Source: CAJXSN01 sp947492235
Lineage (GTDB): Bacteria; Pseudomonadota; Alphaproteobacteria; Sphingomonadales; Sphingomonadaceae
Reading direction: 5' to 3'
Length of the DNA stretch: 64,000 bases
NCBI RefSeq assembly: GCF_042492175.1
Contig: NZ_CP170453.1
Location: 2,790,001-2,854,000 of the forward strand
Position 1 is the stretch's first letter; each line of letters starts with the position of its first letter. A program made the position numbers and the translations under genes. The notes beneath the pieces are model-generated. The model was not told the DNA's origin, searched no databases, and saw only the letters and a list, made by a program, of their open reading frames with translations. Shown here in pieces: positions 55,956-64,000 of this stretch.

Positions 55956-58954
55956 GACGCTCCTCCGTCCGCATCACGGCCAAGCCATTCTTCCAGACGC
56001 ATCAGCTGGTCATAGGTGTCGTAGCCCGGCGCATCGGGATTGAGGCGAGCAGTGAACGGGTCGCTCCCAAGAATGTACTGGTCCAGCGCTTCGTCGAGGA
56101 ACTTGCGCGCCTGAGGCATGAAATCTTCGGGCGCTATCCCGCTTCGTTTGCGGCCAATCTTCAGCGGCGTGTCGATATAGCCAAAGCCGGTTTCGCTGTC
56201 CTTGTAGCGGCCCAGCGACCAATATTCGAACGCGCTAGCTTTCCCATTGCGCGCGCCGAAACCGCCCTCCTCCAGCATGATGCCCAACGTGCCCAATTGC
56301 AGGGCATAGCCCGCCTCCACCTGAGAGCCGGAGGGCGGCCTGCCGGTCTTGTAATCGACCACTGCAAAGGACCCGTCAGCCAAGCGATCGAGCCGGTCGA
56401 TCCGGCCGTTGATCGTCACGCCCTTGTGCGTGATTTCGCCCTTCTCCTCGAACAGGACCGGCTCTCGGCCCTCTTCCCATCCGATGGCATCCTCCACCCA
56501 TTCCAGCGCGCGCAAAAGGCGGGGCTGCCACAGATGCCTTGTCAGCGGATGGGCATTCATCTGGTCCAGCTGGCGCAAGGCAATATCGCGCAAATCGCCC
56601 TCGCCCTTGTGCCAGCGCTCCAGAATGTCATGCGCCAGCTCGCCCTGCCACGCAGGCGTAGGTTCGGCATCCAGACCGTCCCAATCGCGCAACCCCATGA
56701 TCTGGCTGGCGTAGAACTGGTACGGATCAGACCGCAGTCGGTCGAGCGCGGTGACCGAGACCGAGACTTTGCGCTGCTCAGCCGAGGGCATGGGGTGCGG
56801 CTGGGTCGCGGGAATGGTCTGATTGGGCCGATCCAGCGCAGCCGCCAATACGGGCATGGCCACCTCAGCATGGGAAGCTCCCAAATCACCCCCCAACAGC
56901 GCCTTCACCCGCAGCCAAAATCGCGAGGCAATCGCCGGGCCATCCGCATCACGCTGCGAGCGACTGAGGACGACCTCAGGCGCGCCCAGCGCTCCGGCCA
57001 AATCATGTGCGGCGAGGCCGATGCGAAACTCTGCCGCAGGAACGCCCAACGCGCGCAGCACGGCAGGCGCCAGCAAAGGTTCCGCCCCGCTGCGCGCAGG
57101 CCAGCTGCCTTCGTTGAGACCAGCACAAATCACCATATCCGCGCGACTCATCCGTGCCTCGAGCAAACCGTAAATCGCGATCCGGGGATGGCCACCATAA
57201 GGTGGGCGAACGGCAATCTGAGCCAGAGCGTCCTGCAGCACGGTGTGCAGATCACGCGGGTCCAGCGCAAAGCCGGTTTCCCGCGCGCGCATCCGCCAAT
57301 CCTCGATGAAAAAAGACAGGGCACGCCCGTCCTCCAGCGCCCACAAGGCCTCGCCGCACAGCGCCTCGCCCACAGCCACCAGCGCGTCCAAGCTATCAGC
57401 GAGTGGCGTTGCCTCGGTCATATCCAGCAGCGGCGCGAGGATGGCGGACATTTCCTGCCACCACTCGGCAACACCGGCCTTGGCTGCAATGGCGCTCAGC
57501 GGTTCCAGTCCTGCGGCCGGGCGCGGCCCCCGCAGTTCCTTGTCGAAGGCGCGCAGGGCTCTGAGGTGATCGCCCCGCGAAGTCCCTTCCCCGTCCCCGC
57601 GCCGCACAAGCGGATGGCCCAGCAACGCCACCAGCGGCACCGGGGCGGCATCCTCTGCAAGCACCTCGGCGAGCAGCAACAGCAAGCGCCCCGCAGGCGT
57701 CTGCGACAATTCGCGGCCGGCGCTGTCATCCGCCTCGATATTCCAGCGGCGCAAATGGTGGACAATGCGCCGCGCCAGCCCTCTGTCGGGGGTAACGATG
57801 GCCACCCGGCGTTCGCTGGTTTCCAGAGCTTCCCGGGCCAGCAAGGCAATCGCCTGCGCCTCTTCCTCCGGCGCTGCGCTCTCCATTAGCCGCACGCCCG
57901 AAAGCCGCCGCTTCTCGGCGGGCAGATCGATCCACCGCGTGCTGGCTTTGGGCGGCAGTAACAACGCGCCAATGGCATGGCTGCGTTCCGGCGGAGCTGC
58001 GGTCATTCCCTTGCGGTGCCATGGGCGCACTTCGCCGCGCGCGATGCCCATCCGGTTGAGCAGCAGCTTGAGATGATATTGCGGATGCGTGGGCGCGTCG
58101 TCTTTGGCGAATGGCGTGTCATCAGGCTCCGGCCTCGCGCCTGCGCGGCCCAGCTCGTCCCAGACATCGGAGTGCATCGTCAGGTCCAGATCGGGCAGGA
58201 TAACCGCGCCTTGCGGCAATTCGCTGACCACTTTCAGCAAGCGCGCCAGGGAGGGTGAAGCGCTGGTCACACCCGCCGCAACAATCGGCGTTTCAGGCGG
58301 ATTTGCGTTCCAAGCCTTGGCCGCGCCATCGAACAGCAGGTTGCGCCGCGTGGCCGCATCCATCGCGCCGCGTCGCTCCAGCTCTGCCAGCCAATGCCGC
58401 TGAACCGTGGCGAAGCGGTGCAGGCTGTCCTGCCAATGGCCTGCCAAATCGCCAAACAAGGTCAGCACTCGGTCCGACAGAAGCTCGTCAGGTGTCACTT
58501 CCTCAACCAGCAAACGATCCATTGTCTGGCCGAAATCGCGCGCCAGTTTCAGGATTGCCGGGGCAGGCGGTGCATCCTTGCCCATTTCGCGGCGCAAGAT
58601 ATCGGCCAGCACAAACAGCCGCTCGGTCGCATCGACGGCGGGGGGAATATTGGCAAAACCAAGCGGATCGAGCAACGGACCCAGCGTATCGTCGAGATCG
58701 AGATCGCCCACCACCGCCATCCGGGGTAGCAGCATACCGGCCTGCCCGCCCGTGCCCATGAGCCGGATAAACGCCTCGGTAACGGTGCGTGCGGCCCGCG
58801 AACTGGGGAGCAACAGGGTCAGCCGCGCAAGGCCTAGCCCTTCCTCCGAATAACGCGGGTCCAATCCCGCCACGAGGGCATCGGCAAAACCGCGATGGGC
58901 CGCTATGGAATAGACGTCCGGACTGGTGCGCGCTGGGCCCGCCGGATCAGCCAT
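55952..58954 (-). CDS. addB: double-strand break repair protein AddB (alphaproteobacterial type)
   Basis: A 1000-residue partner of AddA. The N-terminal helicase-like part is degenerate, as known for the alphaproteobacterial AddB. The nuclease motif is FAVVDYKTGRPPSGSQ in the C-terminal quarter, preceded by HDILERWHKGEGDL and GRIDRLDRLADG. The ATG overlaps the end of murU by eight bases (ATGGCTGA). Order addB-addA is as in other alphaproteobacteria. Confidence 0.94.
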   Translation of the reverse strand: MADPAGPARTSPDVYSIAAHRGFADALVAGLDPRYSEEGLGLARLTLLLPSSRAARTVTEAFIRLMGTGGQAGMLLPRMAVVGDLDLDDTLGPLLDPLGFANIPPAVDATERLFVLADILRREMGKDAPPAPAILKLARDFGQTMDRLLVEEVTPDELLSDRVLTLFGDLAGHWQDSLHRFATVQRHWLAELERRGAMDAATRRNLLFDGAAKAWNANPPETPIVAAGVTSASPSLARLLKVVSELPQGAVILPDLDLTMHSDVWDELGRAGARPEPDDTPFAKDDAPTHPQYHLKLLLNRMGIARGEVRPWHRKGMTAAPPERSHAIGALLLPPKASTRWIDLPAEKRRLSGVRLMESAAPEEEAQAIALLAREALETSERRVAIVTPDRGLARRIVHHLRRWNIEADDSAGRELSQTPAGRLLLLLAEVLAEDAAPVPLVALLGHPLVRRGDGEGTSRGDHLRALRAFDKELRGPRPAAGLEPLSAIAAKAGVAEWWQEMSAILAPLLDMTEATPLADSLDALVAVGEALCGEALWALEDGRALSFFIEDWRMRARETGFALDPRDLHTVLQDALAQIAVRPPYGGHPRIAIYGLLEARMSRADMVICAGLNEGSWPARSGAEPLLAPAVLRALGVPAAEFRIGLAAHDLAGALGAPEVVLSRSQRDADGPAIASRFWLRVKALLGGDLGASHAEVAMPVLAAALDRPNQTIPATQPHPMPSAEQRKVSVSVTALDRLRSDPYQFYASQIMGLRDWDGLDAEPTPAWQGELAHDILERWHKGEGDLRDIALRQLDQMNAHPLTRHLWQPRLLRALEWVEDAIGWEEGREPVLFEEKGEITHKGVTINGRIDRLDRLADGSFAVVDYKTGRPPSGSQVEAGYALQLGTLGIMLEEGGFGARNGKASAFEYWSLGRYKDSETGFGYIDTPLKIGRKRSGIAPEDFMPQARKFLDEALDQYILGSDPFTARLNPDAPGYDTYDQLMRLEEWLGRDADGGAS

Positions 58955-59663
58955 GCTGCAAGGCGGCCTCGGTCGGAGCTATCGCTTCGGGCGTGCCGAC
59001 TTCGAACCATTGGCCGGTAAACGGCGCCGCAAACAGGCGCCCTTCTCCGGCGGCCCGGTTCCACAGGATATTGGTGGAGAATTTCTCCGCCTTGGCATCG
59101 CGCAAAAGACGGTGCGAGACGATCTGGATTCCGGTATAGATAAACGGCGCAATCCGATGCGCGGTGCGCCGGGTGACGCGGCCTGCGCCATCCAGATGAA
59201 AGTCCCCGTGTCCGGTAAAATTCATCGCGCGCGAATGCGGCACCACCAGCAGCAGCGCGTCCATCGTTTCAGGGTCCCAGCGCCGCGAGAGATCGGCAAA
59301 CGCATTTTGCGGCCCGTCGAGCCAGATATTGTCGGAGTTCAGGCAGAAAAACGGATCGGGCAGCAGGTTCTTCGCCTTGACCATGCCGCCACCTGTTTCG
59401 AGCAATTCTTCCCGTTCGTCGGAAATGGTCACCGCAGGGACCGGCCGCTCGGCCAGATGGGCCTCCAGCGCGTCGGCCAGATAATGCACATTGACCACCG
59501 CTTTGTGCACGCCAGCCTCGGCAAGACGATCCAGCGTATGGTCGATCAACGGCTTGCCCGCGACGCGCACCAGCGGTTTGGGCTGGCTGGCGGTGAGCGG
59601 GCGCATCCGCTTGCCCATCCCCGCCGCCATGACCATTGCGGTATCGCTGACCAGATCGCTCAT
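58947..59663 (-). CDS. murU: N-acetylmuramate-1-phosphate uridylyltransferase
   Basis: A 238-residue nucleotidyltransferase from the ATG at 59663, which overlaps amgK by four bases. The nucleotide loop is AMVMAAGMGKRMRPLT with PKPLVRVAGKPLIDH, and NSDNIWLDG holds the metal-binding Asp. In the MurU pathway it makes UDP-MurNAc from MurNAc-1-phosphate during cell-wall recycling, bypassing de novo UDP-MurNAc synthesis. Adjacency to an AmgK-type kinase makes this role more likely than a generic sugar-1-phosphate transferase. Confidence 0.9.
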   Translation of the reverse strand: MSDLVSDTAMVMAAGMGKRMRPLTASQPKPLVRVAGKPLIDHTLDRLAEAGVHKAVVNVHYLADALEAHLAERPVPAVTISDEREELLETGGGMVKAKNLLPDPFFCLNSDNIWLDGPQNAFADLSRRWDPETMDALLLVVPHSRAMNFTGHGDFHLDGAGRVTRRTAHRIAPFIYTGIQIVSHRLLRDAKAEKFSTNILWNRAAGEGRLFAAPFTGQWFEVGTPEAIAPTEAALQHG

Positions 59664-60649
59664 GCGATGGTTCCGCCCGCTGCATTGCGCAATTCTTGCG
59701 GGATATTCGCATCGAACCAGCGCGCCACCGGAGCAAGCGCGGGATGCGCCAGATCGCGCTCCATCGCTGTCCACACCCGGGGGATGAAATCGAGATAGCG
59801 CGGCTTGCCGTCGCGCCGGTGCAGTCGGGTAAAGATGCCCACGATCTTCGCGTTTCGTTGCGCACCCAGCAAAGCATAGTCGGCATGGAAATTCCCGTCC
59901 GCGCCGCTCGCCTGCAGGTACCGGTCCAGCATTCGTGCCTCCAGATCGGTCGAAACCTCACGCCGCGCGTCCTGCAGCAGCGAGACCAGATCATAGGCCG
60001 GATGCCCGACCAGCGCGTCCTGAAAATCGATCAGGCCCTGCGCGCCGCTGCCATCGGGTGCGGGCTCCAGCAGCATGATGTTCTCGGCATGATAATCGCG
60101 CAGCACGGTCACGCCGGGTTGCTGCCGCGCCACCAGCGGAGCCAGCGCTTCTTCCCAAGCAGCATCGAATCCGTTTGCATCCACATCAAGACCGGCGGCA
60201 GGGCAATACCATTCGGTCAGCAGCCGGGCCTCGCGCAGATAGGTTGCCATGTCGTAGGGCTCGAAGGGTCCGGCCGGCCTGCGGTGCAGATCGACCAGCG
60301 CATCGATCGCGGCGGCATAGGCCTGCTCCTCGCCCGCCGGATTGTCATCCAGCCAGTCGCGCATCCGGTCATCGCCGAAATCTTCCGTAAGCACCCACCC
60401 GGCAGCGGCGTCCTCGGCAATGATCTGGGGGCCGCGCTGGTCGTTTTCGCTGAGCCAATGCGCAACATGCAGGAAAGGTGCGGGGTCTTCCTCGGGCGGC
60501 GGAGCGAACATCAGCATCGCCCGGTCGTTGCCGCGCGCAATGCGAAAATATCGCCGGAAGGACGCATCACCGGCCAGCGGCGCAATGTCCGCCCCGGCCC
60601 AGCCAGCGGCCCCCAAAAACTGCTCCAACCCGTCAGGCAAATCACTCAT
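59660..60649 (-). CDS. amgK: anomeric MurNAc/GlcNAc kinase (APH fold)
   Basis: A 329-residue phosphotransferase of the aminoglycoside-phosphotransferase fold, started at the ATG at 60649. It shows GDASFRRYFRI near the N-terminus, the catalytic-loop region VLRDYHAENIMLLE and the metal-binding DFQDALVGHPAYDLVSLLQD. AmgK phosphorylates free MurNAc at the anomeric position for MurU. The start overlaps tsaE by four bases. Historically such genes are mislabelled as aminoglycoside resistance; the MurU neighbour argues against that. Confidence 0.9.
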   Translation of the reverse strand: MSDLPDGLEQFLGAAGWAGADIAPLAGDASFRRYFRIARGNDRAMLMFAPPPEEDPAPFLHVAHWLSENDQRGPQIIAEDAAAGWVLTEDFGDDRMRDWLDDNPAGEEQAYAAAIDALVDLHRRPAGPFEPYDMATYLREARLLTEWYCPAAGLDVDANGFDAAWEEALAPLVARQQPGVTVLRDYHAENIMLLEPAPDGSGAQGLIDFQDALVGHPAYDLVSLLQDARREVSTDLEARMLDRYLQASGADGNFHADYALLGAQRNAKIVGIFTRLHRRDGKPRYLDFIPRVWTAMERDLAHPALAPVARWFDANIPQELRNAAGGTIA

Positions 60650-61083
60650 GTCCAGCGCTCTAGCCAATCCGCACCCGGCACAACAGTCGCCGCGCGTCCT
60701 TCGCCAACAATTTCCAATGCAATCGACAAACAACCCGGCTCATGCGCGAAACCGCCGGCGTGATCGGGCCACTCGGCCAGCAGAGCCGCGCCGTCGCGGT
60801 AATCGTCCAATCCGATCTCTTCGGCTTCCGATGGATGCTTCAGCCGGTAGAAGTCCGCATGGACCACAGGCGGGTCCACATCATCATAGGTCTGGATGAT
60901 GTTGAAGGTGGGCGACGGCACCTCGCCCTCATGGCCCAAGGCCGCCAGCACCGCGCGGGCGAGCGTGGTCTTCCCCGCCCCGAGCCCGCCTTCCAGCGTT
61001 ACCACATCACCCGCACGGAGCCGACCCGCAATGCGCTGTCCCAGCACCTCCATCGCGTCCAGATCGGGCAGGTCGATCTTCAC
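60646..61083 (-). CDS. tsaE: tRNA threonylcarbamoyladenosine biosynthesis ATPase TsaE
   Basis: A 145-residue P-loop ATPase with Walker A EGGLGAGKTTLARAVL. It is followed by VPSPTFNIIQTY and HADFYRLKHPSEAEEIGLDDY, both hallmarks of TsaE. It works with TsaB and TsaD to install t6A37 on ANN-reading tRNAs. It overlaps both its neighbours by four bases, between divL and amgK. Confidence 0.95.
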   Translation of the reverse strand: MKIDLPDLDAMEVLGQRIAGRLRAGDVVTLEGGLGAGKTTLARAVLAALGHEGEVPSPTFNIIQTYDDVDPPVVHADFYRLKHPSEAEEIGLDDYRDGAALLAEWPDHAGGFAHEPGCLSIALEIVGEGRAATVVPGADWLERWT

Positions 61084-63422
61084 GGCAGGTGGATCAGCGC
61101 AGTCGTGCCGACGCCGCGCCGCGACTGGATCTCCAGCGATCCGCCATGCAGTTCGACCAACTGGCGGGCGAGCGGAATGCCCAGCCCCTGCCTGCGCTCC
61201 AGCCCGTCGCCGCTTTTAGCCGGACGCAGGCCATCCATCGCGCGGGACAGTTCCTCGGCGGTCATCCCCCGGCCATTGTCCGAGATCACAATCCGCACGC
61301 CGTCCTTCTTCCGCGAGAGATCAACCAGCAGTTTCCCGCCTTTTGGTGTGGCCGTGATTGCATTGTCGAGCAATTGGCCGATGGCCCTGCCCAATTGCCG
61401 GGGATCGGCTTCCAGCTTCGCTGCCTGGGCACCGCGCAGATCGAGCGAGAGGCCTTTGTCGAGAATGGCCTGCTCCCGCTCGCGCACGATACCTGTGACG
61501 AAGGGCTGCAATTCCAGCTTCTGCTTCGAAATCGGCAGCAATCCGGCCTCACCCTGCGAAAGATCGAGCACATTCTCCACCTGCTCGGTCAGCCGGGCAA
61601 CAAAATCGATGATCGCCTGCGTGTATTCGCGCCCCTGCGGGGTCAGCTCTCCCGCAACGCCGCCATCCAACAGCTCGGCAAAGCCGCCGATTGACGTGAG
61701 CGGCGTGCGGAATTCGTAGGACATATTGGCGAGGAAGCGGGTCTTGACCTGATCGGCCGCCTCCAGCGCCTGATTGCGTTCGCGCAGGGCAGTCTCTGCC
61801 TGCTCGTTCGCCGTCACATCCAGAGCGGTGAGCAAGCCATTGCCATCGGGGAGCGGCACGCCGGCAAATTCAAGCGTACGGCCATCGGCCATGGTCAGCC
61901 GACCTGCCTTTTCCTTGCGGTCGAGCGTCGCAGAGCGGATCGTCTCACCGATGCTGCTTGCACGCCTGGGCCTCGCGAGACTCGGAGCGATTGCGGCGAC
62001 AAGCTTGTCCGCCGCCGGGTGTGTATCGAGCAGGTCTTCTTCCACGCCCCATGTGCTCGCAAATGTCCGGTTCCAGACCTGCAATTTTCCGTCCGGCGCA
62101 AACACCGCCAGCGCTTCGAACAGGCTATCGAAAGTGGCTGTGCGGGTGCGCAGCATTGTGTCGCGGGTGGCGGACAGGGCCAGCTGCTCGGTGCGGTCTT
62201 CGGCAATCAGCATCAGCCCGCCATCGGGCATAGGCTGCGCGATAATCTGCAGATGCGTGCCATCTGCCAGCGGCCAATTCTCTTCCTTTGTGGCATCGCC
62301 GCCGAACCAGTCGCTGTGCTCGGCGCGCCATGCCGGGAAATCGCGGACTTCGGGCGTGCGGCCTTCGTCGCGCGCTTCGCTAAGCCAGCGGTCGAACGCC
62401 ATGCCCTGCGCACCGCTGCCCGGGCGAATGGCAAAGATGCGCCGGAAAGGTTGGTTGGCGAAAGTCAGCTTCCGCTTGCCATCGAACTGGGCCACCCCGA
62501 CCGACAGGCGGTCGAGCATGGAGCGCTGTGCCTGCGAATAGGCGCGGTGCTCGCGGGCCTGCTGCTCCATCTCTTCAATATCGACGGCATAGCCCGCCAC
62601 GCCCTCACCCTGCACCGGCAAGTCGCTGACCTTGAGCGCGCGCCGCGTGCCTTTGATCGTGGCCTGCACCATCCGCTCGATGGGCCGGGACTGCTGGGCC
62701 GACTGCCCCGCAATCTGCGCTGCGGTCAGGCCATCAACCGACTCCACAAGCTCGACCTGACGCGCGATCACATCTTCCGCGCTCTCCCCGTCAACCGCAT
62801 CGACATAGGCGGCGTTGACCAGGCGCAATCTGGTGTCCGTCCCGCGGAACCACATGGGCATGGGGGCGGCTTCGATCAAATTGACCAGAGCGGCGAAATC
62901 GCCCTTCGCCCGGCTGGTTTCCTCCCGCATCCGGGCGAGTTCCGTTTCACTCTCGCTGAAATCGAAGACCCAGACCATCGCTGCCCCGCCCGGCGAAATC
63001 TGCGCATCCGCCAGATTGCCGCGCAGAGCGAGACTTCGCTGCGATCCGGGCACGCTGAGTTCCATACGGAACGGCGCCGCTGTTTTCTGTGCGCGCCGGA
63101 CATGACCGGTCAGTTCTTCCAGCTGATCGCGCGACAGGCCGGTTTCCTCATCCTTGTGTAATTCACTAAGAAATTCAGGAAGTTCGGGCAGGCCCAGCCA
63201 ATGCGCCAGCCGGTCCGAGCCTTCGATCCTTCCATCGCTGCGGACCAGCAGGGGAATGGCCGGTGCCTCGTCGATCATGCGGGCCAGCCTGCGCGCAGCA
63301 TGGCGGCTCGCCTCGGCCTGCCGGTTGCGTGTGCCCGCCGCGATCAGCAGCCCGGCTGCGGCAGCCGTCCACACGGCCAGCAACAGGGCAAGAAACACCA
63401 AAGCGGTGGGCGATAAGGTCAT
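61080..63422 (-). CDS. divL: DivL-like PAS kinase homolog with tyrosine in place of the H-box histidine
   Basis: A 780-residue protein. One N-terminal membrane segment (about 8-30) is followed by several PAS-like regions (about 60-500; for example FAALVNLIEAAPMPMWFRG and FDSLFEALAVFAPDGKLQVW). The dimerisation domain reads LANMSYEFRTPLTSIGGFA; the position normally occupied by phospho-acceptor His is Tyr569, codon at 61716-61718. The ATPase domain is complete: N-box LLDNAITATP, G1 ISDNGRGM and G2 GLGIPLARQLVELHGG. Tyr at this place, the PAS array and the link to tsaE match Caulobacter DivL, a regulator of DivK/CckA signalling rather than an ordinary kinase. It heads the tsaE-amgK-murU-addBA run. 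No response regulator is adjacent. Confidence 0.85.
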   Translation of the reverse strand: MTLSPTALVFLALLLAVWTAAAAGLLIAAGTRNRQAEASRHAARRLARMIDEAPAIPLLVRSDGRIEGSDRLAHWLGLPELPEFLSELHKDEETGLSRDQLEELTGHVRRAQKTAAPFRMELSVPGSQRSLALRGNLADAQISPGGAAMVWVFDFSESETELARMREETSRAKGDFAALVNLIEAAPMPMWFRGTDTRLRLVNAAYVDAVDGESAEDVIARQVELVESVDGLTAAQIAGQSAQQSRPIERMVQATIKGTRRALKVSDLPVQGEGVAGYAVDIEEMEQQAREHRAYSQAQRSMLDRLSVGVAQFDGKRKLTFANQPFRRIFAIRPGSGAQGMAFDRWLSEARDEGRTPEVRDFPAWRAEHSDWFGGDATKEENWPLADGTHLQIIAQPMPDGGLMLIAEDRTEQLALSATRDTMLRTRTATFDSLFEALAVFAPDGKLQVWNRTFASTWGVEEDLLDTHPAADKLVAAIAPSLARPRRASSIGETIRSATLDRKEKAGRLTMADGRTLEFAGVPLPDGNGLLTALDVTANEQAETALRERNQALEAADQVKTRFLANMSYEFRTPLTSIGGFAELLDGGVAGELTPQGREYTQAIIDFVARLTEQVENVLDLSQGEAGLLPISKQKLELQPFVTGIVREREQAILDKGLSLDLRGAQAAKLEADPRQLGRAIGQLLDNAITATPKGGKLLVDLSRKKDGVRIVISDNGRGMTAEELSRAMDGLRPAKSGDGLERRQGLGIPLARQLVELHGGSLEIQSRRGVGTTALIHLP

Positions 63423-63471
63423 GTGTACCAGCTATGCGGGCAGCACCGGGGATGCAACGTCTGCCCAAATG

Positions 63472-63498
63472 AAAAGCCCCCGCCAATCGGCAGGGGCT
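63472..63498 (-). terminator. intrinsic terminator of ahcY
   Basis: On the minus strand a 10-bp stem AGCCCCTGCC / GGCGGGGGCT (one T-G pair) with the 4-base loop GATT runs into TTTT. It lies 66 bases after the adenosylhomocysteinase stop and before the divL start at 63422, so it separates the two transcripts. Confidence 0.85.
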
Positions 63499-63564
63499 CC
63501 TCTTTTAGCGAAAAAGTGCAACGACAGAAGCATAACATTCGCTTCTGCCGCATACTTTTTTGGA

Positions 63565-64000
63565 TCAGTAGCGGTAGTGATCCGGCTTGAACGGGCCTTC
63601 CTGCGGCACACCGATATAATCGGCCTGCTTGTTCGAAAGCTGGGTCAGCATCACGCCGAGTTTTTCCAGATGCAGCGCGGCAACCTTCTCGTCGAGATGT
63701 TTGGGCAGAACGTAGACGTCGTTCTCGTACTGCCCAGGATTCGTGTACAGCTCGATCTGGGCCAGCGTCTGGTTGGTGAAGCTGGCGCTCATCACGAAGC
63801 TGGGGTGGCCGGTGGCGCAGCCCAGATTGACGAGGCGACCCTTGGCGAGGATCAGCAGGCTCTTGCCATCGGGGAAGGTGACGAGGTCGGTGCCTTCCTT
63901 GATTTCCTTCCAGTCGTAATTGTCGAGCGCGGAAATCTGGATCTCGCTGTCGAAGTGGCCGATATTGCACACGATCGCCATGTTCTTCATGCTCTTCATG
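63565..64000 (-). CDS. ahcY: adenosylhomocysteinase, C-terminal part (cut by window end)
   Basis: Only the last 144 or so residues are present; the gene continues beyond the window. The visible part has AIVCNIGHFDSEIQI from the NAD-binding domain, NLGCATGHPSFVMSASFTNQ, and LPKHLDEKVAALHLEKLG. It ends PDHYRY, the lysine-poor variant of the KPDHYRY terminus of the family. The enzyme hydrolyses S-adenosylhomocysteine to adenosine and homocysteine in the methyl cycle. A strong terminator follows. Confidence 0.97.
   Translation of the reverse strand, partial: MKSMKNMAIVCNIGHFDSEIQISALDNYDWKEIKEGTDLVTFPDGKSLLILAKGRLVNLGCATGHPSFVMSASFTNQTLAQIELYTNPGQYENDVYVLPKHLDEKVAALHLEKLGVMLTQLSNKQADYIGVPQEGPFKPDHYRY

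Noticed and set aside
59660..60649. Aminoglycoside resistance gene
   Set aside because: The fold is shared with aminoglycoside phosphotransferases, but coupling to murU marks it as the MurNAc kinase AmgK.

Overview
The window looks like chromosome of a GC-rich alphaproteobacterium of the order Sphingomonadales, most likely Erythrobacteraceae. The grounds are gene content and order: a recG / sdhE / mfd group, a divL-tsaE-amgK-murU-addB-addA-trxA run, a thyA-BCKDH run, alpha-type AddAB, and porin and secretion genes typical of the group. Genus and species cannot be fixed by reading alone. Coding density is very high. I see no phage, insertion sequence, CRISPR array or rRNA. Three tRNA genes are present: Asp-GTC, Pro-CGG and Asn-GTT.

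Layout. 0-8.1 kb: a GPH-type sugar symporter, a nitronate monooxygenase-like flavoenzyme, tRNA-Asp, a small secreted protein, the three catalytic parts of a branched-chain 2-oxoacid dehydrogenase (E1a, E1b, E2; no E3 here) and thymidylate synthase. 8.2-31.3 kb: tRNA-Pro and then a large surface-polysaccharide locus. It holds two membrane acyltransferases, two Wzy/WaaL-type polymerase/ligase proteins, two paralogous SGNH proteins, a Tat-type beta-helix lipoprotein, the GDP-fucose pathway (gmd, fcl), two GT4 glycosyltransferases, three sulfotransferases, a methyltransferase, a Wzx-type flippase, and on the other strand Wzy, Wza, Wzc and an uncharacterised protein coupled to Wzc. Read together, these predict a fucose-containing, sulfated and O-acylated exopolysaccharide made by a Wzx/Wzy route. 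The priming transferase is not in the window.

31.4-39 kb: a UbiB/ABC1 kinase-like protein, an entericidin-like mini-lipoprotein, a DUF885 metalloprotein, a low-molecular-weight tyrosine phosphatase that could serve the Wzc kinase, an outer-membrane porin and RecG. 39-46 kb: SdhE, Mfd, a GGDEF(degenerate)-EAL protein, NAD kinase, tRNA-Asn and a TauE/SafE permease. 46-52 kb: another sulfotransferase, SecA, a small exported protein, ArgJ and an inositol-monophosphatase-family enzyme.

52-63.4 kb is one leftward run: divL, tsaE, amgK, murU, addB, addA, trxA. Almost every junction overlaps by 4-8 bases. The kinase-like protein at its head has tyrosine where the phospho-acceptor histidine should be, the hallmark of the cell-cycle regulator DivL. 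The window ends inside adenosylhomocysteinase, followed by a strong intrinsic terminator.

The points most worth a second look are the sulfated polysaccharide locus with its unknown Wzc-coupled partner, the SGNH paralog pair, the palindromic repeat pair translated inside the E2 linker, and the tyrosine H-box kinase.
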